Shown here: in pieces, positions 58,601 through 64,000 of the stretch
Numbering within the stretch: position 1 is the stretch's first letter
Layout of the letters: each line of letters starts with the position of its first letter
Source: Rhodococcus sp. PAMC28707
Lineage (GTDB): Bacteria; Actinomycetota; Actinomycetes; Mycobacteriales; Mycobacteriaceae
NCBI RefSeq assembly: GCF_004795915.1
Contig: NZ_CP039253.1
Span: 3,995,501 to 4,059,500, forward strand
DNA: 64,000 nucleotides
Direction: 5' to 3'
Position numbers and translations under genes: made by a program
Notes under the pieces: generated by a model
The model's database searches: none
What the model saw: only the letters and a program-made list of their open reading frames with translations
What the model was told of the DNA's origin: nothing

Positions 58601-59069
58601 CACTCCGGCCGAGGTACTCGATGCGCACTCGGAGTCGAGTACGTCTTCGGAACCGAAGATCATCGATGCCGCCGAGGTTGCTCGTGTTCGAGGCGGGGAT
58701 ACCCAGTCAGCATCGACCGGATCAGTAGCAACCGAGGTACAGCCGGACTCGACGGTCACAGGGGCTGCTGTCGAAAAGGCAGCGGACCCAGCTGTGTCCG
58801 AGGAGTCTCCGGAACCGGTCGTCAAAGCGCGTCGAGGTCGCCGTGTTGCCCGCAAGTCAGCAGCACCGACGGCCGAGACTCCCGACGCAGCTGCCGTATT
58901 CGTGATTCCCGCTACACACGAGGAGCCGGCAGCGCCGCCGGAGCCGTCGGTGACGACGGTCGTCGAACCGATGTCCAGTGCTCCCACCACGGACGAGGTG
59001 CCCGTGAAGAAGCCTCGCCGACGTCGGGCAGCGGCACGCCCGGCAGGGCCGCCGGTGGACGCGGAATAG
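55677..59069 (+). CDS. rne: ribonuclease E/G
   Basis: 1130 residues, longer than the 953 I recall for M. tuberculosis. Residues about 30-75 resemble the IF2_N domain (RVHALAKILGVTSKQVLAKL). An acidic and then Arg-rich low-complexity region follows (about 80-470; RRRRGRRGRGRGRG, RRRRRRRRRRSS). The catalytic core comes next: S1 domain with VYLGRVQNVLPSMEAAFIDI, Mg-binding Asp residues in VVDVNTGKF and VVDFIDM, and the zinc link TTCEHCQGRG. A disordered Ala/Glu/Pro tail closes it. GTG at 55677 follows GAGGAG. It processes rRNA, tRNA and mRNA. Confidence 0.93.
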   Translation: MADQAPPEDVQNSNSGSSVDDESSSSRSPAFPERLRVHALAKILGVTSKQVLAKLGELGIEARSAQSSLGRDVAETVYSSFAPATEAPPAPVETAAPIVVEPVPAVEAPTPVPAVEAPTVDSPPARPAFAIPVFLQPEAIVEAPKRRRSRKAAGPAAEPTSTPAVEEPSVLVADPVIEPDKAPVRGKPVVDAAPDAAADTTDISDTVDSSDTSEDADNSDDNDDQSQPRRRRRGRRGRGRGRGEQSGDGSSDDDSDDATEGDDDSSEDAASSSSDMHSSEDDAPVSGSAESDPTDSDVADAQSADSENSDSDSENEDKPAGERRSRRRSRSRSNVKSSDTDDAQKQASDTESEESVDSPVDSADDNDNDDEDSSDGSSRRRRRRRRRRSSTGDASSESTETEDDPPNTVVHEREPRNKSRSKDEVQGITGSTRLEAKRQRRRDGRDAGRRRPPILTESEFLARRESVDRVMVVREKSFPDNGVTTQVAVLEDGVLVEHFVTSSASASMVGNVYLGRVQNVLPSMEAAFIDIGRGRNGVLYAGEVNWDAAGLGGNSRKIEQALKPGDQVLVQVSKDPVGHKGARLTTQLSLAGRYLVYVPGGSSTGISRKLPDTERKRLKEILRDIVPPEAGVIIRTAAEGVSEDELARDVIRLQTQWATIEEASAKAETGKGSQPQALYEEPDLLVKVIRDLFNEDFVKLVIEGDKAWDTTSSYIETVAADMLPKLERHIAEPGRPDVFEAHRVDEQLAKALDRKVWLPSGGTLVIDRTEAMTVVDVNTGKFTGAGGNLEETVTRNNLEAAEEIVRQMRLRDIGGMIVVDFIDMVLESNRDLVLRRLTESLGRDRTRHQVSEVTSLGLVQMTRKKMGTGLIEAFSTTCEHCQGRGIMVHPYPVEAKTDDGSRSSSPRSESSTPRKRRGRDKSDNDKTDNVADATNSPAPKSQPDAHEHTPDLSVKRAHPVALAMAAHHDDVVDDVTPAEVLDAHSESSTSSEPKIIDAAEVARVRGGDTQSASTGSVATEVQPDSTVTGAAVEKAADPAVSEESPEPVVKARRGRRVARKSAAPTAETPDAAAVFVIPATHEEPAAPPEPSVTTVVEPMSSAPTTDEVPVKKPRRRRAAARPAGPPVDAE
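55981..56034 (+). repeat. 27-bp tandem repeat in rne
   Basis: Two copies of a 27-base unit starting CGGTGCCTGCTGTCGAAGC (55981 and 56008) encode PVPAVEAPT twice in the disordered N-terminal region, differing at one or two bases. Confidence 0.8.
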
Positions 59070-59075
59070 CGAGTC

Positions 59076-59104
59076 GACGGGCAGTTTGACCACGACTGCC
59101 CGTC
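59076..59104 (+). terminator. hairpin terminator after rne
   Basis: GACGGGCAG/CTGCCCGTC, a 9-bp perfect stem with an 11-base loop, seven bases after the rne stop and before the rplU leader. Confidence 0.6.
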
Positions 59105-59303
59105 TGCCGTAACCTGACAAGGTCGCTGCCGGTGACAATTTTCTGCTGTGCCTCGACGGAATTTCGGTCGAGTGCGGCGGCGGACGCACCCGGTGGCAAG
59201 TAACACCGCACGAAATACCGCAAGAATCACATGCACGATCCAGACCAGTCGTGTTGCCATGGGCAATGCGAGCAAGTTCGAAGAAGCAAGGGGTAGCCCT
59301 CCG

Positions 59304-59615
59304 ATGGCAACGTACGCGATCGTCAAGACCGGCGGAAAGCAGTACAAGGTCGCTGTTGGTGACCTCGTCAAGGTCGAGAAGATCGAGGGAGCGCTCGGCA
59401 CTGCTGTCTCGCTTGCTCCGGTCCTCGTCGTAGACGGATCCGATCTGACCACCGATGCCGACAAGCTGGCGAAGATCTCGGTAACCGGTGAGGTCGTCGA
59501 GCACACCAAGGGTCCGAAGATCCGCATCCACAAGTTCAAGAACAAGACCGGCTACCACAAGCGCCAGGGACACAGGCAGAAGCTCACTGTCCTGAAGGTC
59601 ACCGGCATCAAGTAA
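59304..59615 (+). CDS. rplU: 50S ribosomal protein L21
   Basis: 103 residues, the standard length. [18 protein letters not shown] begins the fold and [14 protein letters not shown] ends it. ATG at 59304 is chosen; the frame is open to 59148 but the extension is not L21. A leader of about 200 bases after the rne hairpin holds the small palindrome TTGCC-ATG-GGCAA near 59254. Confidence 0.97.
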   Translation: MATYAIVKTGGKQYKVAVGDLVKVEKIEGALGTAVSLAPVLVVDGSDLTTDADKLAKISVTGEVVEHTKGPKIRIHKFKNKTGYHKRQGHRQKLTVLKVTGIK

Positions 59616-59675
59616 CCAGGTCTGTTCAGTACTGACTTTTCAGCGCTGACATTCACCCCGAGGAGGGTATGCAAC

Positions 59676-59939
59676 ATGGCACATAAGAAGGGTGCATCAA
59701 GCTCCCGTAACGGTCGCGATTCGAATGCGCAGCGCCTCGGCGTCAAGCGTTTCGGCGGCCAGACCGTCAGCGCAGGCGAGATCCTGGTTCGTCAGCGCGG
59801 CACGCACTTCCACCCCGGCGTCAACGTCGGCCGTGGCGGCGACGACACACTGTTCGCTCTGTCCGCAGGCGCAGTCGAATTCGGCGCCAAGCGTGGACGC
59901 AAGACCGTGAACATCGTTCCGGTCGCAGTAGAGGCCTAG
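59676..59939 (+). CDS. rpmA: 50S ribosomal protein L27
   Basis: 87 residues. [20 protein letters not shown] is the conserved N-terminal arm that reaches the peptidyl-transferase centre, followed by [19 protein letters not shown]. There is no N-terminal prepeptide of the Firmicutes type. ATG follows GAGGAGGG. It is in operon with rplU. Confidence 0.97.
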   Translation: MAHKKGASSSRNGRDSNAQRLGVKRFGGQTVSAGEILVRQRGTHFHPGVNVGRGGDDTLFALSAGAVEFGAKRGRKTVNIVPVAVEA

Positions 59940-60020
59940 TCTCCGCTGCACAATCTGCGTCGGATGGTTTTCGCAAGGCTCACGCCGCGAAAATCTCGAC
60001 GCGCTCGAGCTCGACGATGA

Positions 60021-60053
60021 GGGTGGACCAGGGTGAAAATGCCCGGTCCGCCC
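60021..60053 (+). terminator. terminator-like hairpin between rpmA and obg
   Basis: GGGTGGACC pairs with GGTCCGCCC, extended by GGG/CCC past one bulged A, with a loop of about eight bases and TTATCGTATTT after it. obg may have its own promoter beyond it. Confidence 0.55.
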
Positions 60054-60120
60054 TTATCGTATTTGTGGGCATAAAAATATTTCGGTCGCACACTCGACCG
60101 AGGAAGGATCGAAGGCAGTC

Positions 60121-61569
60121 ATGTCACGATTCATCGACCGCGTGGTGCTGCACGTCAGCGCCGGTAAAGGCGGCAACGGCTGCTCTTCGGTTCACCGCGA
60201 GAAGTTCAAACCGCTCGGCGGTCCAGACGGCGGAAACGGTGGCCAGGGAGGCGGCGTGATCTTCGTCGTCGACAGCAATGTCCACACGCTGTTGGACTTC
60301 CACTTCAATTCTCATGCCAAAGCCAGCAATGGAACCCAGGGCATGGGTGGCAACCGCGAAGGCTCGAACGGCGAGGATCTGATCCTCAAGGTGCCCGACG
60401 GGACGGTAGTGCTCGACAAGGATGGTCGCATCCTCGCCGACCTGATCGGCGAGGGTACTCGATACGCTGCTGCGCCCGGTGGTCGCGGTGGGTTGGGCAA
60501 CGCCGCGCTCGCCTCGAAGGCACGTCGCGCACCTGGATTCGCGCTGCTCGGCGAAGAAGGTATCGAGCGCGACGTGGTGCTCGAGCTCAAGTCGGTCGCC
60601 GACATCGGTCTCGTCGGCTTCCCGTCGGCGGGCAAGTCCTCGTTGGTGTCGGTGCTCTCTGCCGCGAAGCCGAAGATCGCCGACTACCCGTTCACCACGT
60701 TGGTTCCGAACCTCGGTGTCGTTTCGAGCGGCGACACCACCTATACGGTGGCCGACGTTCCCGGCTTGATTCCCGGTGCGAGCGAAGGGAAGGGCCTTGG
60801 CCTCGAATTCCTTCGACATCTCGAGCGAACCGCCGTTCTGGCGCACGTAGTCGACTGTGCAACCCTGGATCCGGGTCGAGATCCCGTCTCGGACGTCGAT
60901 GCCCTCGAAGCGGAGTTGGCGGCCTACAAGCCGGCAATGCTGGGCGACGCGAGCCTCGGTGACCTAGCCGACCGACCGCGCATCGTCGTGCTGAACAAAG
61001 CTGATATTCCCGAGGCCGCCGAACTCGCCGAGATGGTGACGCCGGAGTTCGAGGCGCGTGGATGGCCTGTCTACACCATCTCGACGATCACCCGCGAAGG
61101 TCTCAAGCCGTTGATCTTCGCGCTGGGCAAAATGGTCGAGGACTACCGTCTCGCTCATCCTCCGGCCGAGAAGCGCCGACCGGTGCTCCGTCCCGTCGCG
61201 CGCAACGACGAGGGTTTCCAAGTCATCAAGGATCCCGATATCGAGGGTGGGTTCATCGTTCTCGGCACGCGCCCGGAGCGTTGGGTGCGCCAGACACAGT
61301 TCAGCAACGACGAAGCAGTCGGTTACCTTGCTGACCGTCTCGCACGCCTCGGTGTCGAGGATGCGTTGATCAAAAAGGGCGCCCAGCCAGGTGCATCTGT
61401 GACCATCGGTGATGTCTCCTTCGATTGGGAGCCACAGACACCGGCGGGTGTGGAGATCACCATGACCGGACGTGGCACCGATGCGCGGCTCGATCAGGTG
61501 GAGCGAATCGGTGCAGATGAGCGCAAACACGCACGTCGGGCCCGCCGCGGACTCGACCTCGAAGAGTGA
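60121..61569 (+). CDS. obg: GTPase Obg (ObgE/CgtA)
   Basis: 482 residues. The glycine-rich Obg fold (about 1-158; [31 protein letters not shown]) precedes the G domain with [12 protein letters not shown] (G1), [10 protein letters not shown] (G3) and NKADIP (G4), then an OCT-like C-terminal domain with [19 protein letters not shown]. It binds the 50S subunit late in assembly. ATG at 60121. proB begins 13 bases after it. Confidence 0.96.
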   Translation: MSRFIDRVVLHVSAGKGGNGCSSVHREKFKPLGGPDGGNGGQGGGVIFVVDSNVHTLLDFHFNSHAKASNGTQGMGGNREGSNGEDLILKVPDGTVVLDKDGRILADLIGEGTRYAAAPGGRGGLGNAALASKARRAPGFALLGEEGIERDVVLELKSVADIGLVGFPSAGKSSLVSVLSAAKPKIADYPFTTLVPNLGVVSSGDTTYTVADVPGLIPGASEGKGLGLEFLRHLERTAVLAHVVDCATLDPGRDPVSDVDALEAELAAYKPAMLGDASLGDLADRPRIVVLNKADIPEAAELAEMVTPEFEARGWPVYTISTITREGLKPLIFALGKMVEDYRLAHPPAEKRRPVLRPVARNDEGFQVIKDPDIEGGFIVLGTRPERWVRQTQFSNDEAVGYLADRLARLGVEDALIKKGAQPGASVTIGDVSFDWEPQTPAGVEITMTGRGTDARLDQVERIGADERKHARRARRGLDLEE

Positions 61570-61582
61570 AGTGTAAGTTCCG

Positions 61583-62716
61583 GTGAATTCTGAATCCTCT
61601 TCGGCTGCAATGGATTCGACTGGAGCCAGGACTGCCGTGGCCAATGCCAAACGGGTAGTCGTGAAAATCGGCTCCTCGGCACTGACCTCACTGGTCGGCG
61701 GACTCGACGTCGACAGGCTGGATCGATTGGCCGATGCTGTCGAGGCACGAATGCGTGCCGGATCCGATGTCGTGGTGGTGTCTTCCGGTGCCATCGGCGC
61801 TGGACTAGCACCGCTGGGTCTGACGACCCGTCCACGCGATCTCGCGACCAAGCAGGCCGCAGCGAGCGTCGGCCAGCTTGCTCTTGCGCACGCTTGGGGT
61901 ACCTCGTTCGCAAGATACGGACGAACGGTCGGTCAGGTGTTGCTCACCGCCGAGGATATTGCGCGTCGAACGAATCATCGCAATGCCCAGCGCACGCTCG
62001 ACCGGTTGCGTGTGCTCGGCGCAGTGGCCGTGATCAACGAGAACGACACGGTCGCGACCACGGAAATCCGATTCGGTGACAACGATCGTCTTGCCGCGCT
62101 CGTTGCTCACCTCGTCGGTGCCGACGCGCTGGTGCTGTTGTCCGACGTCGACGGTCTCTACGACGGCGACCCGCGCAAAGGTGACGCCACCCTGATCCGC
62201 GAGGTCGCGAGCCCGGAAGATCTCGATGGAGTCGTCGCCGGTTCCGGCGGTGCGCTCGGGACCGGTGGAATGGCGTCCAAGCTGTCCGCTGCCCGACTGG
62301 CAGCCGATGCAGGCGTTCCAGTCCTCTTGGCCGCCGCCGCCGACGCAGCGGAAGCCTTGACGACGGCTGCGGTGGGTACAGCCTTCACTGCACGTCCCAC
62401 TCGCCTGTCCTCGCGCAAATTCTGGGTGCGTCATGCTGCGGATGCACAAGGCGATCTATACCTCGACGCAGGTGCCGTACACGCGGTCGCGACGAAGCGG
62501 CGGTCGTTGCTGTCCGCGGGAATCACCGCCGTCGAGGGTCGGTTCTACGGTGGCGACGTCGTGTCACTGATCGGTCCGGACGGCGAACTGGTGGCCAGGG
62601 GAGTGGTGGCGTACGACGCATCGGAGCTGACCGGAATGCTCGGTAGGTCCAGTTGCGATCTCACTCCTGAGCTACAGCGTCCAGTGGTGCATGCCGACGA
62701 TCTGGTGCCGGTCTGA
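61583..62716 (+). CDS. proB: glutamate 5-kinase
   Basis: 377 residues: an amino-acid kinase domain ([60 protein letters not shown]) followed by a C-terminal PUA domain from about residue 290. It performs the first step of proline synthesis and is feedback-inhibited by proline. GTG at 61583 is used; ATG at 61610 is an alternative. The stop abuts that of the convergent sirtuin. Confidence 0.95.
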   Translation: MNSESSSAAMDSTGARTAVANAKRVVVKIGSSALTSLVGGLDVDRLDRLADAVEARMRAGSDVVVVSSGAIGAGLAPLGLTTRPRDLATKQAAASVGQLALAHAWGTSFARYGRTVGQVLLTAEDIARRTNHRNAQRTLDRLRVLGAVAVINENDTVATTEIRFGDNDRLAALVAHLVGADALVLLSDVDGLYDGDPRKGDATLIREVASPEDLDGVVAGSGGALGTGGMASKLSAARLAADAGVPVLLAAAADAAEALTTAAVGTAFTARPTRLSSRKFWVRHAADAQGDLYLDAGAVHAVATKRRSLLSAGITAVEGRFYGGDVVSLIGPDGELVARGVVAYDASELTGMLGRSSCDLTPELQRPVVHADDLVPV

Positions 62717-63580
62717 TCATTCGTGTGACGGCAGTGCGTCCACGAGTGCGGTCAGCGTCTCCGAGCATCCGGCATTGCTTGTCAGAGTGGCGAATTCGTC
62801 GCCCCGGGTGATTCCGCGATTGACGATCACGATGGGAATCTCGGCCTTCGCCGCGCGTCGGACGAAGCGCAGTCCCGACATGACCGTCAAAGAAGAGCCG
62901 ACAACCAGAAGTGCATCGGCCTGATCGACGAGGTCGAAAGCGTCGGCGACTCTCGGCTTGGGCACACTCTCCCCGAAGTAGACGATGTCCGGTTTGAGAA
63001 CGCCGGAGCAGTACTCGCAGTCGACCATCCGGAAGTGTGCGGTGCTGGTGATGATCGCATCGGCGTCGGGAGCAATCTCGACGCCCTCGGCCGGCGCGAC
63101 GCTGTCGAGGAACCCCGGGTTCTCGCGTTCGAGGCGTTGTCCCAGAGCGAAGCGGGAAACCAGTCGCTCGCAGTTCAGACACCGTACTCGCGCGTATACG
63201 CCGTGGAGGTCGATCACTCTTCGGCTACCTGCTTTGGTGTGCAACATGTCGACGTTTTGGGTGATGATCCCGGAAACTATCCCTCGGCGCTCGAGCTGGG
63301 CCAGCGCGCGGTGGCCGTCGTTCGGCCTGGCCGCATCCATATGCCGCCAACCGACATGGTTACGTGCCCAGTAGTGGCGCCTGAACTCGTTATCGCCGGT
63401 GAACTGCTGATAGGTCATCGGATTGCGAGGTGGTGAGTCCGGCCCCCGGTAGTCCGGGATACCGGAGTCGGTGGACATGCCGGCTCCGGAGACGACCGCG
63501 ATGGATCTTCCCGACAACAGTGCGACCATTCGGTCGAGTCGGGTTGCCGCTGCGGCAGCTGAACGAGCGGGGGCAGGCAC
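62717..63580 (-). CDS. NAD-dependent protein deacylase (sirtuin)
   Basis: 287 residues. VVSGAGMSTDSGIPDYRG is the NAD-binding signature, ITQNVDMLH and the catalytic His in IDLHGVYA follow, with the zinc Cys pairs in RCLNCERL and CEYCSG. The STDSGIPDYRG form suits the class II (SIRT4-like) branch. It removes acyl groups from Lys residues, perhaps ADP-ribosylates. It has no operon partner here. Confidence 0.9.
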   Translation of the reverse strand: MPAPARSAAAAATRLDRMVALLSGRSIAVVSGAGMSTDSGIPDYRGPDSPPRNPMTYQQFTGDNEFRRHYWARNHVGWRHMDAARPNDGHRALAQLERRGIVSGIITQNVDMLHTKAGSRRVIDLHGVYARVRCLNCERLVSRFALGQRLERENPGFLDSVAPAEGVEIAPDADAIITSTAHFRMVDCEYCSGVLKPDIVYFGESVPKPRVADAFDLVDQADALLVVGSSLTVMSGLRFVRRAAKAEIPIVIVNRGITRGDEFATLTSNAGCSETLTALVDALPSHE

Positions 63581-63697
63581 GTAACCAGGGTAGCGCGCAG
63601 GTGGACACAGGGGGTCGATGCCGGTAGCTGAAGGCGTGGACCCACGAATTACGGCGTCGAGCCCTGCTGGGTCCCTTCAGCGGATCGGACTGCAGAA

Positions 63698-63741
63698 ATA
63701 GCTCCGCCCCACTCGACTGAACTCGAGTGGGGCGGAGCTAT
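63698..63741. terminator. 19-bp perfect hairpin terminator for ectC
   Basis: ATAGCTCCGCCCCACTCGA (63698-63716) and its exact complement at 63723-63741 form a stem with a 6-base loop, between the sirtuin start and the ectC stop. Confidence 0.85.
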
Positions 63742-63787
63742 CCGGCGTCCGTCTACCTGGACACCTCACCTACGTCAGGATCTAAAC

Positions 63788-64000
63788 TCACGCGGGGACC
63801 TCGACGAGGGGGTACACACCGTTCTCGTCATGGGTTTCGTTCCCCACTACGGGAGGGTTGAACACGCACAACATGCGCATCTGCGTACGCGGCTCGACGG
63901 TGTGTCGCTCGTTGCCGTTCAGCAGGTACATCGATCCTGCACCGAGTTCGTAGGTTTCACCGGTTTCGCGATCGGTGAGGGTGCCTTCACCTTCGATGAG
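63788..64000 (-). CDS. ectC: L-ectoine synthase, C-terminal part
   Basis: The final 70 residues before the stop match the cupin end of Ect[44 protein letters not shown] and [15 protein letters not shown]. EctC cyclises N-gamma-acetyl-diaminobutyrate to the compatible solute ectoine. The gene continues past the right edge, where ectA and ectB would be expected. Directly downstream comes the hairpin, so no ectD follows in the operon. Confidence 0.9.
   Translation of the reverse strand, partial: LIEGEGTLTDRETGETYELGAGSMYLLNGNERHTVEPRTQMRMLCVFNPPVVGNETHDENGVYPLVEVPA

Overview
The window is a GC-rich actinobacterial chromosome segment whose protein sequences look like Rhodococcus or a close relative in the Mycobacteriales. 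The evidence is the gene order. From about 16.7 kb to 62.7 kb it follows, with a few insertions and losses, the Mycobacterium tuberculosis block that runs from Rv2478c (ssb paralogue) through ettA, the 180-kDa NAD-glutamate dehydrogenase, aglA, glbO, the HNH protein, pepN, the Rv2466c reductase, rpiB, nei, tig, clpP1, clpP2, clpX, valS, folC, ndk, rne, rplU, rpmA, obg and proB. That comparison rests on remembered gene orders, not on a search. I see no insertion sequence, prophage, integrase, CRISPR array or rRNA, and nothing in base composition that I can judge by eye suggests recent transfer.

Layout. (1) 1-16.5 kb, more variable: a PadR-fadH pair, a UMF1-type MFS transporter, an alpha/beta hydrolase, a FabR/DesT-like TetR regulator divergent from a ferredoxin-reductase, acyl desaturase and small-protein operon, a DHA2 exporter, an N5-(carboxyethyl)ornithine synthase-like dehydrogenase, tRNA-Arg(TCT), a CopD-CtaG fusion membrane protein, a MarR regulator divergent from an ABC half-exporter, and a YigZ protein. 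(2) 16.6-38.5 kb: SSB paralogue, secreted lipase, EttA, two hot-dog thioesterases flanking the large glutamate dehydrogenase, a GH13 glucosidase, truncated haemoglobin, MscS-type channel, HNH protein, a CtaJ-like small membrane protein with a DUF5130 partner, PepN, a thiol reductase, a DUF429 protein, RpiB, a Nei-type glycosylase and a DinB/maleylpyruvate-isomerase-fold protein. (3) 38.5-43.5 kb: tRNA-Gly(TCC), tRNA-Pro(TGG), then tig-clpP1-clpP2-clpX, the trigger-factor and Clp protein-quality locus. (4) 43.5-50.1 kb, absent at this position in M. tuberculosis as I recall it: fdhD, malQ, an RsbW-like anti-sigma factor with SigF, and an S9 peptidase. (5) 50.1-62.7 kb: valS-folC-DUF4233-ndk, a long-leader rne, rplU-rpmA, obg-proB. 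(6) The right edge carries a sirtuin and the end of ectC, so an ectoine operon continues to the right.

Regulatory structure is the most informative non-coding content: tandem 16-bp near-palindromes before padR, a perfect palindrome in the marR/ABC gap, a ClgR-like box directly after tig and before clpP1, a SigF-type promoter before rsbW-sigF, a DnaA-box-like site before the ssb paralogue, and several very long perfect hairpins between convergent genes. I found no convincing undescribed multi-gene system. The best leads are the small protein translationally coupled to the desaturase, the enlarged RNase E with an IF2_N-like segment, and the regulatory sites above.
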